64,000 bases of DNA from CAWCTB01 sp963798275 (GCA_963798275.1 CAWCTB010000015.1:191993-255992); one strand, 5' to 3'. Positions 19,344 through 30,629 are shown, counted from the first letter of the stretch. The notes: generated from the letters alone by a model not told the origin. Numbers and translations: made by a program.

Positions 19344-21404
19344 ATGAAAGCGAGAAAGCCGCTTTGTACCGGTGTTTTTGCCACCGCCCTATTGGTGGGT
19401 AGTGCAGGCATTGCGCAATCGCCAACGCCCTCCACTGCCACCGGCCAGGCCACGGCCGCGCAGCCCTACCCAGGCCAGGCCCTCTCCGGCAATCTGCAAA
19501 AAGCCGAGCAGACCGAAACCCGTCCGCAGAACGAGAAGGCGGCCGGCCTCGGCCAGCCGACTTTCTGGAAGACCTGGAGCCCTCACGACGTCGGGCCGCT
19601 TGGCTTGCAGAACAGTAATCGTCTGCAAGCCCTGACGATCAACGGAACGGTGTATCTTTCGCTGCATGACACACTTCTGCTGGCAATTGAGAACAACCTT
19701 GACGTGGTATTACAGCGTTACCAGCTTTCCATTGCCGACACCGATGTAATTCGCGCCAAGGGTGGTGGCGTGGTTCGCGGTCTTCCGCTGACCATCCAGG
19801 AGGCCCCGGTAGGTATTGGCGGGCCCGGCGGCACCTTGCTGAACCAGGCTGCTGCGGCGGGAGCAGTCAGCCCGGCTCCGTCCAACGTCAGTAATGTCTT
19901 CGATGTGAACCAACTCACCGAGGCGCAGACCAATCTCTCCGTGCAGGGAATCACCCCGTTCAGCACTGGCCCCGCCGTGCCTGGCTATGACCCCAACTTC
20001 AGCGGAACCCTGGCCTACGTTCGACGCCAGCCTTCGGAAACCGCGAATACGGGAATTGGCAGCGATATTTTGTACCCGACCGACAACCCCTTGGCGAACC
20101 TCTTCTTGTACCAGGGGTTCTCCACCGGATTACAAGCCCAGGCGGGCGTCTCGAACATCAACGACATCAACCTGTCTAACCTGTCGTACGCCGATCCCTT
20201 CCGCCATCCCAACATAGTGTTCAGCGCCACACAGCCGTTATGGCGAGGCGCAGGCTTCAAAGTGAACCGGCGCTACATCACGATTTCCGAAAACAACTTG
20301 AAGGTCTCGCGCCTGGTTTTCCGCCAGCAGTTGGTCGATCTCATCTACGGTGTGAGCCGGCTGTACTACGACCTGGTCAGCCTGAACGAAGATGTGCGCG
20401 TGAAGCAAGAGACGCTGGCCGCCGCCCAGCAACTGTACAGCGACGACAAGTCGCAGGTGGAAGTCGGCACCATGGCTCCGTTGGAGCTGACCCGGGTCGA
20501 AGCGCTGGTATCCTCAGCCGAACTCGACCTGGTGCGCGCGCAGGGGCTGGTGCGCCAGCAGGAAGCGGTGCTGAAAAGCGTCATCTCTCGAACCGGCAGC
20601 GCCGATCCTCTGCTACAGGCCGCCCGCCTCTTTCCCACGGACACGATTGTTGTGCCGCAGACGGAGGAAGCGCCGCCCCTGCCACAGCTCATCGAGCAAG
20701 GACTGTCCAATCGCGCCGACCTCGCCCAAGCCGGCATACAAGTTAGGAACGGCCAGATTACTGTCGATGCTTCGCGCAATAATGTGAAGCCCGAGATCGA
20801 TGCTGTCGGCGCAATCCAGAGCCACGGCGCCATCGGCTTTACCGGCTTCTCCCCCATCGGCGGGGTGCCGCTCCCACCCACCACAACGGGAGTCAGCCAG
20901 GCCAGCGTCTACGAGGTCGGCGTGCAACTCAACCTGCCGTTCCGCAACCGCATCGCCCAGGCCGACGCGGCGCGCGACGAACTGCAACTCCGGCAAATGC
21001 AGGCCCGCGTGCAGCAGTTGCAGAACCAGATTCGTGACGAGATTGAAAACGCTGCCACCGCGGTTGACGTTGCGCGCAGCGCCTATACAGCAGCGGTGCG
21101 CAGCCGCACCTACCAGGAACAACTCCTGCAGGCGGAGAAGGAAAAGCTCTCGGTGGGCGCCTCGACGAACTTCTTTATTGTCCAGGATGAAAGCTTCCTG
21201 GCCCAGGCGAGATCGACCGAGGTGGTCGCCCGCAGCACCTACATCAAGGCCCGCGTAGCCCTGCAGCGGGCGCTCGGCACGCTCCTGGAGGACGCTGGGG
21301 TGCAGCTCGACAACGCCATCACGCCTCAGTTGCCGCCATCGCCTGCGCCAGCGGTACCGGCTACACCGCCGTCTCAAGGAACAGCGCCGCGTCAAGGGAA
21401 TTAG
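19344..21404 (+). CDS. TolC-family outer membrane efflux protein
   Basis: 686 residues with a signal peptide (cleaved after GIAQ, about residue 26). It has the two repeated coiled-coil/beta units of outer-membrane efflux proteins: one around KVNRRYITISENNLKVSRLVF to the TRVEALVSSAELDL region, the other around VYEVGVQLNLPFRNRIAQAD with a long helix after it. It is longer than E. coli TolC (about 490) because of a low-complexity N-terminal 150 residues and an insertion at 200-280, seen in many acidobacterial homologues. It ends in a Pro/Ala-rich tail. It is the third gene of the operon, 41 bases after the adaptor, and a terminator follows. Confidence 0.9.
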   Translation: MKARKPLCTGVFATALLVGSAGIAQSPTPSTATGQATAAQPYPGQALSGNLQKAEQTETRPQNEKAAGLGQPTFWKTWSPHDVGPLGLQNSNRLQALTINGTVYLSLHDTLLLAIENNLDVVLQRYQLSIADTDVIRAKGGGVVRGLPLTIQEAPVGIGGPGGTLLNQAAAAGAVSPAPSNVSNVFDVNQLTEAQTNLSVQGITPFSTGPAVPGYDPNFSGTLAYVRRQPSETANTGIGSDILYPTDNPLANLFLYQGFSTGLQAQAGVSNINDINLSNLSYADPFRHPNIVFSATQPLWRGAGFKVNRRYITISENNLKVSRLVFRQQLVDLIYGVSRLYYDLVSLNEDVRVKQETLAAAQQLYSDDKSQVEVGTMAPLELTRVEALVSSAELDLVRAQGLVRQQEAVLKSVISRTGSADPLLQAARLFPTDTIVVPQTEEAPPLPQLIEQGLSNRADLAQAGIQVRNGQITVDASRNNVKPEIDAVGAIQSHGAIGFTGFSPIGGVPLPPTTTGVSQASVYEVGVQLNLPFRNRIAQADAARDELQLRQMQARVQQLQNQIRDEIENAATAVDVARSAYTAAVRSRTYQEQLLQAEKEKLSVGASTNFFIVQDESFLAQARSTEVVARSTYIKARVALQRALGTLLEDAGVQLDNAITPQLPPSPAPAVPATPPSQGTAPRQGN

Positions 21405-21417
21405 CACCACCGGTAGA

Positions 21418-21435
21418 GCCGGCCTTCAGGCCGGC
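21418..21435. repeat. REP-like palindrome
   Basis: GCCGGCC / GGCCGGC around TTCA, just after the TolC-like gene. It has the same layout as the palindromes inside the MITEs at 14132 and 42395 (a G+C arm, a short TTCA/TTTA/GAA centre, then the arm again), suggesting a common repeat family in this genome. Confidence 0.5.
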
Positions 21436-21457
21436 GTCTAAGCGCTTCATTCCTTCT

Positions 21458-21496
21458 ATGCCGAGGGGCTTCGGCCCCGAGGCATCTGCTTTTTTT
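21458..21496 (+). terminator. Rho-independent terminator of the efflux operon
   Basis: A 12-base stem ATGCCGAGGGGC / GCCCCGAGGCAT with two tandem G-A type mismatches and a UUCG tetraloop, followed by seven T residues at 21490-21496. It closes the RND operon before the divergently controlled arg operon. Confidence 0.85.
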
Positions 21497-21603
21497 AGCA
21501 GCCTGCTCGAACGGCCTGCCACTCCGAGCCCGGCGTCCTTTGCCGAAGCAAAAACGGGGTCCCAATTCCTGTCCAAAACATTCCCCCGCGGCCAATCCTT
21601 TCC

Positions 21604-21656
21604 TTGACTTCCGCGTCTAATAGCATGAATATACATATAGCTGTATATTTATGCTA
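21604..21656 (+). promoter_or_regulatory. argR promoter and large inverted-repeat operator covering the start codon
   Basis: A -35-like TTGACT is at 21604-21609. From 21621 a 15-bp inverted repeat follows: TAGCATGAATATACA (21621-21635) and TGTATATTTATGCTA (21642-21656), 14 of 15 positions complementary, separated by TATAGC. The arms contain TGAATAT and ATATTTA half-sites resembling the ARG-box consensus for ArgR (TNTGAAT-A/T4-ATTCANA). The right arm ends on the A of the argR ATG. There is no Shine-Dalgarno sequence between a possible -10 near 21627 and the ATG, so the message would be leaderless or nearly so. Confidence 0.75.
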
Positions 21657-22095
21657 TGTCGAAGCTCTCCCGCCAAGCAGCGATCCGGGACCTGGTCAGC
21701 AACGAAGAGCTATTCAGCCAGGACGACATGCGGCGCAAGCTGTACCGGCTGGGGCACAGGGTTACGCAGGCGACGCTGTCGCGCGACATACATGAATTAC
21801 GGCTGGTGAAGACCCCGGAAGGCTACAAGCTTCCGCAGGGCGATGAGGAAGAGGCTTTCCTCCCCTCGGTGGAGCGCCTGATCCGGGAATTCGTCTATGA
21901 AGTGCTCACCGCCCAGAACCTGGTGGTGGTGAAAACCAGCGCAGGCAGCGCCCAGCCGGTCTCGGCAGCGATTGACGCCGAGGAGTGGGACGAGGTGATT
22001 GGAACCATCGGCGGCGACGACACGATTCTGGTGGTCGCGCCCGACGGTAAGGCGGCGGAAAGGTCGCGCAGAGGATACGGGAATACATTCGCTAA
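21656..22095 (+). CDS. argR: Arginine repressor ArgR
   Basis: About 146 residues. The N-terminal winged helix (LSRQAAIRDLVSNEELFSQD, recognition region VTQATLSRDIHEL) matches ArgR SR-motif proteins. The C-terminal oligomerisation and arginine-binding domain is shown by LVVVKTSAGSAQPVSAAID and VIGTIGGDDTILVVA (GTIAGDDT-like). A one-base loss in an A-run near 22056 shifts the frame. In the corrected frame it ends KVAQRIREYIR with a stop at 22093-22095, the family C-terminus. It represses arginine biosynthesis when arginine is present and probably its own operon through the palindrome on its start codon. Confidence 0.9.
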
Positions 22096-22100
22096 GCAAG

Positions 22101-23150
22101 ATGAAGACGGCCATACAACCCGCGGTCCTGGGAGCGACCGGCTATTCCGGATTCGAACTGGTGCGCCTGCTCGCCCGGCATCCGCTGCGACGAAGAAGCC
22201 GCTGCTGTTCAGCGTAACGGCGAGAGCGGCGGCTATGCTGACCTGAGCGAAGCCTATCCGCAGCTCGCCGGCAATGGCGGGTTCCCGCTCGAGCAGCTTT
22301 CCTGGCAGCGGATGAAAGATGCGGGCGTGGACGTCCGTCTTTCTTCGCAACCCCGCATGAGACCTCGCGCGAGCTGGTCCCTGACGCCATCCGCAAGGGC
22401 ATTCGGGTGGTTGACCTGAGCGGGGCATGGCGGTTGAAGAATGCCGCTAACCGGCAGGTTTACGGCTTCACCGATGCCGACGCGCAGCGCTGCCGCGCAA
22501 CTCGACGAGGCGGCGGTGTATGGTCTGCCTGAACTCACGCCGACGCAGATCAAGCACGCCGATCTGCTGGCCAATCCGGGCTGCTATCCCACTTCGATCA
22601 TCCTGGCGCTCACGCCGTGGATTCGCGCCGGATACGTCGACGTGGAGCACGGCATTATCTGCGATTCCAAGTCCGGCGTCTCCGGGGCAGGGAAGACGCC
22701 CTCGGCGAAGACGCACTTCGTCGAAGTCGACGGGGATTTCAGCGCGTACAGCGTCTTCGGGCATCGGCACACCGGCGAAATGCTGGAACAGCTTGGGCTC
22801 GACGGCGGATCGTTTCAATTCACGCCGCACCTGTTGCCGATTCCGCGCGGCATCCTGTCGACCATCTACGTGAAGCTGGCGAAGCCCGTGACCGCGGACG
22901 AGCTCGAGCAGTGCTTGCGCAGTTCTATGCGGGTAAGCCGTGGGTGCGGGTTTTTGGCGCGCAACGGCTGCCGCAGATCAAGTTCTCGCTGAACACGAAT
23001 TATTGCGATATCGGATTCTCGCTGTCTCCCGACGGCCAGCGCGCGGTGCTGGTGTCGTGCATCGACAATCTCTTGAAGGGCGCGGCCGGACAGGCGGTTC
23101 AGAACATGAACCTGATGTTCGGCTTCGACGAGAAAGAAGGACTGCAGTGA
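22101..23150 (+). CDS. argC: N-acetyl-gamma-glutamyl-phosphate reductase, several frameshifts
   Basis: Third step of arginine synthesis: NADPH reduction of acetylglutamyl phosphate. The ATG at 22101 gives the Rossmann motif LGATGYSGFELVRLLARHP. Downstream fragments carry FLATPHETSRELVP (spread over two frames), VVDLSGAWRL, the catalytic cysteine in LLANPGCYPTS, and SGAGKTPSAKTHFVEV, then KFSLNTNYCDIGFSL to the end LMFGFDEKEGLQ. Frame changes occur near 22185, 22205, 22330, 22343, 22490 and 22915. Protein sequence between them is well conserved, so this looks like an intact gene with consensus errors. It overlaps argB by four bases (GTGA). Confidence 0.88.
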
Positions 23151-23929
23151 TACTCGTCGTCAAAATCGGTGGGGCAGCGCTCGACAACAAGGAACTGGTC
23201 ACCAAGTTCGCCAAGACGATTCCCAGCCTTTGCAGTGAAGGAGCACAAGCTGGTCATCGTCCACGGCGGCGGCGCGGCACTGAGCCGGACCCTGAAGCAA
23301 CTCGGATGCGAGACCTCCTTCGTCAACGGACTGCGCGTGACCGATCAGCAGACGCGCGACGTGGCGATGATGGTGCTCGCCGGCCAGTCTGAACAAGCAA
23401 CTGGTTGCGGCGATCGGCGCGGCTGGACAGCCGGCGATCGGCATCTGCGGAGGCGACCTGCGCATCTTCCGCGCCGCCAAGAAGCGCTATCCCGACCTGG
23501 GCTTCGTGGGCGAAATCTGCTGCCGTCGATGCGCAGTGGATCGAGCGGCTATGGTCGGCCGGTATCGTGCCCGTCGTCTCCAGCCTGGCGCTCGGCCACG
23601 ATGGCGAATACTACAACGTGAATGCCGATGCCATGGCGTCCGCCTGCGCGATTGCCTGCGGCGCGAACGCCCTGGTGTATCTCACCGATGTTCCGGGCGT
23701 GAAGGATGCGGATGGAGCTGTGATGCGCTGGCTGGATGTGGAGTCGATCAAGCAGATGGTTGCCGCGGCCACGGTGAGTGGCGGCATGCTCCCCAAGCTG
23801 GAAGCCTGCACCAAGGCGTTGAAGAAAGGTGTCACCCGGGTGCGCATCCTTCCCGCATCGCAGGCGGAAGTTTTGCCGGGATTCTTCACTCATCCCATCG
23901 AGTTCGGCACGGAGGTCATTGCCTCATGA
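23147..23929 (+). CDS. argB: Acetylglutamate kinase, three frameshifts
   Basis: Second step of arginine synthesis: phosphorylation of N-acetylglutamate, an amino-acid-kinase-family fold. It starts at GTG 23147 with VVKIGGAAL, then VIVHGGGAALSRTLKQLG, GLRVTDQQTRDVAMMVLAG, and NVNADAMASACAIACGANALVYLTDVPGVKD and GGMLPKLEACTKAL at the C-terminus. Extra single bases near 23226, 23382 and 23517 break the frame; removing them gives continuous family sequence. The stop TGA is at 23927-23929. The expected neighbour argD (acetylornithine aminotransferase) is absent; only 160 non-coding bases separate it from argF. Confidence 0.88.
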
Positions 23930-24066
23930 AGCGACGGACCTTCGATCGCGCGCTCGAGCGACGTCACGATGAGCCGTCCCCGCTTGCCAGGGGCCATGCG
24001 GCACGCTCCCATTTCCGAAAATTCACCGTTGTCGGCAGACGTATCTGCTGCTTTCCTTTTGTTGTT

Positions 24067-24092
24067 CGTCGAACCCAAGGAGGTTCGACGTG
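24067..24092 (+). promoter_or_regulatory. Hairpin enclosing the argF ribosome-binding site
   Basis: A perfect 9-bp stem CGTCGAACC (24067-24075) / GGTTCGACG (24082-24090) with loop CAAGGA. The strong Shine-Dalgarno AAGGAGG (24077-24083) lies in the loop and first stem bases, and the GTG start (24090-24092) begins on the last stem base. Folding would hide the ribosome-binding site. The role in control is inference. Confidence 0.55.
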
Positions 24093-25106
24093 ATTGCTAC
24101 AACGATTTCCCGCAGGCGCCAGTCCCAGCACCTACGCGCAGCGCAGCGTTACTTGGCCGCGACCTGATCTCGATAACCGACTTCCATGCCCGACGAGCTG
24201 GCGTGCTCGCTGGAGCTGGCCACGGCCATGAAGGCGCGCCCCGCCGATTTTCGCGGCACCCTCGTCGGCAAGCAGATTGTGCTGTTCTTCGAGAAGCCCT
24301 CGCTGCGCACGCGCCTGACCTTCGAGGCCGGCATGAACAGCCTGGGCGGCACTTCGTTCTTCGTCGACCAGACGCAATCGCGCCTGGGTGCGCGCGAGCC
24401 GCTGAGCGACATCGCGCACAATCTGGAGCGCTGGGTCGATGGCGTGGTGCTGCGTACCTTTGCGCATGAGACCGTCACCGTCGATGGCGATGCACGCCTC
24501 GATCCCGGTGATCAACGCGCTCGAGCGAGCTGGAGCATCCCTGCCAGGCGATGGCCGACATGATGACGCTGCAGGAGCACTTCGGCGATCTGAAGAACGT
24601 CCATCTCGCGTACGTGGGCGACGGCAACAACGTTGCGCATTCGCTGCTGCTGGCCGCCGCCAGCCTCGGAGCGTTCGATTTCGGTCGGAACGCCGAAGGG
24701 TTACGAGCCGAATCGCGAGATTGTTTCGCAGCACGCGAGGAACTGGCCGACGCTCACCGGGTCAAGATTGTCGTCACCAATGATCGCGGTTGAAGCCGTG
24801 ACCGGAGCCGATGCGGTCTACACCGATGTGTGGGCCAGCATGGGGCAGGAGAGCGAAGCCGCTGAGCGGCAGCAGGATTTTCGCGCCCTTCCAGGTCAAT
24901 CGCAAGCTGTTTTCGCAGGCCGCCAAGCACGCTGTGTTCATGCACTGCCTGCCGGCGCATCGCGGAGACGAAGTTGCGGCCTCGGTCATCGACTCGCCGC
25001 GTTCGGTTGTATTCGATCAGGCGGAGAACCGCCTGCACATTCAGAAAGCCATTCTGGTATTGTTGCTGGAAGCCGGTTCGCACCGCTTCCCGCCCGAGGA
25101 GTGCAC

Positions 25107-25114
<8 letters not shown>
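24090..25114 (+). CDS. argF: Ornithine carbamoyltransferase, many frameshifts, 3' end approximate
   Basis: Makes citrulline from ornithine and carbamoyl phosphate in the cytoplasm. Recognisable segments are LLGRDLISITDF and MPDELACSLELATAMKARP, the carbamoyl-phosphate motif in FEKPSLRTRLTFE (STRTR-type, here SLRTR), HASIPVINAL and the HPCQA ornithine-side motif, LAYVGDGNNVAHSLLLAAA, YTDVWASMGQE and the signature HCLPAHRGDEV. Frame changes occur near 24110, 24186, 24493, 24521, 24672, 24758, 24786 and 24873; most are explained by one extra base. The GTG start follows AAGGAGG with ideal spacing. The last segment RLHIQKAILVLLLEA can run to 25173 in one frame or to a stop at 25112-25114 in another, the latter giving a short overlap with argG. 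Confidence 0.85.
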
Positions 25115-26368
<1,254 letters not shown>

Positions 26369-26372
<4 letters not shown>

Positions 26373-27754
26373 AGATGTGGTCGGGCCGCTTCAGCCAGGA
26401 GCTGAACGCGGATTTCGAGCAGTGGCAGCGGTCGTTTCCCTTCGACCGCATCCTGCTGCCGTACGAGGTGGCGGCCAGCAAGGCGCACGCGTCTGCGCTG
26501 GCGAAGGCCGGCGTGCTGACGGCGGCCGAACTCGCAGGCCACCCTGCGCGCGCTCGATCAGATCGCCGCCGAAGGCGTGCCCTCGGCTGACGATCCGTCC
26601 ATCGAAGACGTCCATCACTACGTCGAGAACGCGGCTGGTGCAGCTTGCCGGCGAAGTCGGCTACAAGCTGCACACCGGCCGCAGCCGCAACGAGCAGATT
26701 GCCACCGATCTGCGGCTGTACGTGCGCGCAGCAGATCGAGACCATCTCGCAGCAGCTCGGCGGAGTTCATGGCCGAGTTCGTGAACCAGGCGGAAGCCGC
26801 CGGCGACGCGGCCATGCCGGCCTACACGCACCTGCAGCGCGCTGAGCCCGTGCTGGTTGCGCACTGGCTGCTGGCCTACGTCGAGATGTTTCAGCGCGAC
26901 CTCGAACGGCTGGCCGACTGCCGCAAGCGGCTGAATCTGTGTCCGCTGGGTTCGGGCGCAGTCGCAGGAACCATTCTGCCGCTCGATCGCCAGGGCATGG
27001 CGGCCGAGCTCGGCTTCGACGCTCCTACCGCGAACAGCATCGACGCCACCAGCGATCGCGACTTCGCGCTGGAGTTCACGCAGGCGCTGTCGCTGCTGGC
27101 GATTGCACCTGAGCCGCTGGGCGGAAGAACAGATTCTGTTCGCGACGACCGAGTTCGGCTTCGTCAAGTTGCCGGAGCAGTTTTCCACCGGCAGCAGCGC
27201 GATGCCGCAGAAGAAGAATCCCGATGCGCTGGAGCTGATTCGCGGCAAGGCCGGGAAAGTCGTCGCCGACGCGACCGGCCTGCTGCTCACCATGAAGGGG
27301 CTGCCGCTGGCCTACAACAAGGACATGCAGGAGACGCAGCAGCCGGTGTTTTCGGCGGCCGAACAGATGGCGAGCATGTTACGGGTCGCGACGGGTTATC
27401 TCGCCACCGTGACCTTCAACTTACGAGCGGATGCAGGAAGCCGCCAGCTAGCGGCTTCATGAACGCGCTGGCTGCGGCGGCGCTATCTCGTGCGCCAGGG
27501 CGTGCCGTTCCGCAACGCGCACGAGCATGGTCGGCAATGCGGTGCAGCTGTGCGTCGAGAAGGGCTGCGAGATTCGAGCAGCTGTCCGCCGAAGAGCTGG
27601 CGCACTGCGGAATCCAGGCCAGACGAGGCGTTCTACGCTGCGCTGACAGTTGCAAAACGTTCTAGCCAGTACACGATGTGCCAGGAGGAACCGCGCCGCA
27701 GCAAGTGAAGGCGGCATTGCAAAAAGTGAAAGAACACATATCCCACATTGCTAG
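26369..27754 (+). CDS. argH: Argininosuccinate lyase, about ten frameshifts
   Basis: Last step of arginine synthesis, splitting argininosuccinate to arginine and fumarate (fumarase/aspartase superfamily). It opens MKMWSGRFSQELNADFEQ, followed by SIEDVHHYVEN, KLHTGRSRNEQIATDLRLY, PAYTHLQRAEPVLVAHWLL, LGSGAVAGT and the superfamily signature GSSAMPQKKNPDALELIRGK. Extra single bases are inferred near 26536, 26631, 26728, 26759, 27098, 27425, 27453, 27485, 27523, 27566, 27616 and 27655. The C-terminus is family-like (PGGTAPQQVKAALQKVKEH); its exact stop is unsure, with TAG at 27752-27754 the nearest before the next gene. The enzyme is probably intact in the real genome. Confidence 0.88.
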
Positions 27755-27763
27755 GAGTTGCCC

Positions 27764-28292
27764 ATGCATGCGCGTAACGCAATTCTTCCCGATGCGTTTG
27801 CCATTGAGCAGTTGGTCCAGGTCCACGTGGCCGACGGAACCCTGCTGCCCCGCTCGCTTGTCGGAGATCTGCGAGAACATCCGCGACTTCGTCGTGATCG
27901 AGCACGAGGGCGAGATCGTCGGCTGCGGCGCCCTGCACCTCTACGGAATGCATCTGGCCGAAGTCCGCACCATCACCATCACCCCGAAAGTCAAAGGGAA
28001 GGGCGCCGGCCGCATGCTGATCGACGCCTTGCTGGCGGAAGCCAACCGCCAGAGCGTAACCTGCGTTTGCCTGTTCACGCGCATCCCCGAGTTCTTCGGC
28101 AAGATGGGTTTCGAAGTCGTCGAGAAAGAAGCACTTCCCGACAAGATGCACAAGGATTGCTTGAAGTGTCCGCGACTCTACGCCTGCGACGAAATCGCCA
28201 TGTACCTGGGCACCCTGCCCGAGCACATGCCGCGCTCGAACTTCGCCGGTTTCACCCGGCCGTTCGTGCAAATCGCCCAGGGACAGTCCTAG
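27764..28292 (+). CDS. GNAT-type N-acetylglutamate synthase, one frameshift
   Basis: Predicted first enzyme of the pathway, acetylating glutamate with acetyl-CoA. The ATG at 27764 follows TAGGAG. The acetyl-CoA site is TITPKVKGKGAGRMLIDALL, and the C-terminal signature ALPDKMHKDCLKCPRLYACDE with paired cysteines is characteristic of the short, kinase-less synthases (Mycobacterium ArgA type). An extra base near 27862 shifts the frame; corrected it reads RSLSEICENIRDFVVIEHEG. The position at the end of argCBFGH supports the role. Its stop overlaps the end of the convergent permease gene by four bases. Confidence 0.82.
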
Positions 28293-29647
28293 TTTCGAGC
28301 GTCCGCGACGGCCTCGACTGAGGCCTCGCGGCGCAGCAGCACTCCCAGCCCAATCCACAGCGCCAGCGCCATCCACTCGTACAGGCTGAAGTGTCCCGGC
28401 ACCATCGGCACGATCTTCATCACCAGCAGCAGAGACGTGACCGCGACCCCCGTGATCGCCGCCACGCGCCCGAATGCGCTCGGCCGCATGCGCAGGTACG
28501 ATGCACACGCCGCCATCCATCCCAAGGCCGAGGCGAGCGAACCCACCTCCGCGATCGGCACCAGTATCGATTCGCCGGCAAACATGCACACGGCTGTGAA
28601 CACGCCGATGCCGAGCACCGCGATCGCGGGCGTGCGATTCACCGGATGCACGTAGCCGAGTCGGGAGTCGGCCAACCCTCTTCTGCCCAGCGCAAACAAC
28701 AGGCGTGTGGCAGCAACGAAGTTTCCGTTGAACACCTCCAGCAACGACAGCACAGCGGCGCTCAGGATCACTCTTACTATCCAGTGCGAACCCACAGCGC
28801 GCTCGAAGGCCACCGCGGTCGCGAATCGCTCGTGCACCAGGCTCTGCCACGGAGCCACGTACGCCGTAGCCGCGATGACACAAACATAGAACACGATCCC
28901 GACAATCATGGCGGTCATGATCGCCAGCAGAAAACGCCGCGACTGAAATTCCGAACTGGCTTCTTCCGAGGCCTTGCCGATCGATTCGAAGCCGGTCATG
29001 AAGTACGGCACGATCTGTATCACCAGCAGAATCGACACCGGAGCCGACGCGCTGAACAGCGGCTGCAGATTTTGCGTAGAGCCGTGTCTCAGGCCCGCCG
29101 CGATGAAAGACACCACCAGCGCGAGCGCGCCAAAGGTCGTCACATTCTGGAAGGTGGCGCTCATGCGAATCCCGCGGTAATTCATCGCCGTGAGCACCGC
29201 CGTCAAAGCCAGCCCGATCACCAGGTGAGGAAGAAACACCGGCTTCCCGGCGACGCGATAAAGCTCCAGTGAGTTCATGGCAGGGAAGACGTAACTGGCG
29301 ATTCTGCCGATAGCCACCGCCTCCCAGGGGCAAACGATGCAATAGGCGAGCAGCATCATCCAGCCGGTGGCGAAGCCGACCGAGCGCGGGAAGACCGCCG
29401 AAGTGTAGGCGATTTCGCCGGCCGCGTCGGGCATGGCGCGCACCAGTTGCCCATAGACGTAGCCGATGGGCAGCAGCAGCGCCCCGCCCAGGGCGAAGCC
29501 CAGCATGGCTCCCAGTGGGCCGCCGCGCCTCAGCCAGTCGTCCATCACCACCAGCCAGCCGACGCCAATCATGGTTCCAAAGCCGAGCGAGAAGAAGTCA
29601 GCGAGGCGCAGCTTGCGGGCCAGCGAGATCACCGACCGAGCATACAT
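28289..29647 (-). CDS. APC-family amino acid permease
   Basis: 452 residues with 12 predicted TM helices, unbroken. The N-terminal motif FFSLGFGTMIGVGWLVVMDDWL matches TM1 of the APC superfamily, whose unwound glycines bind the amino-acid backbone. It imports or exchanges amino acids or related compounds; the substrate cannot be read from the sequence. It lies convergent with the arginine operon and directly downstream of the PAP2 gene on the same strand. Confidence 0.87.
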   Translation of the reverse strand: MYARSVISLARKLRLADFFSLGFGTMIGVGWLVVMDDWLRRGGPLGAMLGFALGGALLLPIGYVYGQLVRAMPDAAGEIAYTSAVFPRSVGFATGWMMLLAYCIVCPWEAVAIGRIASYVFPAMNSLELYRVAGKPVFLPHLVIGLALTAVLTAMNYRGIRMSATFQNVTTFGALALVVSFIAAGLRHGSTQNLQPLFSASAPVSILLVIQIVPYFMTGFESIGKASEEASSEFQSRRFLLAIMTAMIVGIVFYVCVIAATAYVAPWQSLVHERFATAVAFERAVGSHWIVRVILSAAVLSLLEVFNGNFVAATRLLFALGRRGLADSRLGYVHPVNRTPAIAVLGIGVFTAVCMFAGESILVPIAEVGSLASALGWMAACASYLRMRPSAFGRVAAITGVAVTSLLLVMKIVPMVPGHFSLYEWMALALWIGLGVLLRREASVEAVADARN

Positions 29648-29674
29648 GGCGACTGCAAGACCGCAAACCCTGTT

Positions 29675-30629
29675 CTACTGCACGCCGATTGTGACGTGCG
29701 ACAGGACCGCGTCTTCCATCGCGGCTGAAGCGGTTGCTCGAATGGACGCTATGATCGCCGGGCCAGTGATTATCCTGCTTGGCGACGTAACGTCCAACCA
29801 GATATCCGAGCATCCCGCCGACCACCACGTCGGAAGGGAAGTGGACTCCCCCGGTGACGCGCGTGGTGCTCACCGCCGTCGCCAGGCTGTACATGGCCAA
29901 CTGCACCGGCCATTTCGGATACTCGTGCGCAATCACCGAGGCGATGGTCCAGTCGAGAGTCGAGTGCCCGGAGGGAAACGACCCGCTCTGCCAGTTGCCG
30001 GAGAAGAACTGGCCTTCGGCATTGTTGGTATAAGGGCGCTCGCGTTGGAAGATGACCTTCATCGCCCCATACAGGAGGAAGGCGTCAGCCGCACCGCGTG
30101 CGGTCGCCACCCCGGTATCCTTGGCATGATCGTTGTCGGTGATCAGACCGGTGAGGAAGATGCCGCCGGCAGCGGCCACATTCGCGTAGGTCAGCGCATT
30201 CGACACCGTGAGGCTGTTATCGTGCCAGGCCGGGTTGACCTGCCGGGCCACTTGCTCGTCGGTCGCAATCAGCGGGGCCGTGACGCCCACCACCAGCAGG
30301 TCCCACTTGATGTTCTTCTTTTGGAAGGGAGCCTTGATGAAGGTCAGCTCGTCCTTGCCAATGACCAGCACTCCGCGTCCCAACTCTGACCCGAACGAGT
30401 GGGACTCGACTGCTGCCTGCGAAGCCGATGGCGCGTCGGGCAGAGACGCGTCGGCGGTTGCCGCAGGTACGCTGGCGGAATCGAGCGCGGCTTGATTCTC
30501 CTGCGCCAATACCGGCGAGGCCAGGCACAGCACTAACAGAAGGAATCCTGCAGCTCTCGCTGCCTCGCGGCGCACCAGACCAAGGCGCCGTGATGGGCAG
30601 AGCGAACTGGTTGCAGTCGATGAATGCAT
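29675..30629 (-). CDS. Exported PAP2-family phosphatase, probable frameshift near the C-terminus
   Basis: Signal peptide at residues 15-38 (AGFLLLVLCLASPVLAQ). The acid phosphatase signature is KVIFQRERP (motif 1), SGSFPSGHSTLDW (motif 2) and TTRVTGGVHFPSDV (motif 3, with the SR replaced by TR). TM helices lie between the motifs. A membrane PAP2 enzyme acts on lipid phosphates such as undecaprenyl pyrophosphate or phosphatidic acid. The continuous frame runs on to 29598 with a basic, unlikely tail and would overlap the permease gene by 50 bases. A shift near 29750 instead gives ATASAAMEDAVLSHVTIGVQ and a stop at 29675-29677, which I prefer. Start ATG at 30629. Confidence 0.8.

Noticed and set aside
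23926..24090. Possible remnant of argD or a small gene between argB and argF
   Set aside because: The 55-residue open frame is basic and cysteine/arginine-rich without any aminotransferase feature; the region is better explained as leader with the argF hairpin.
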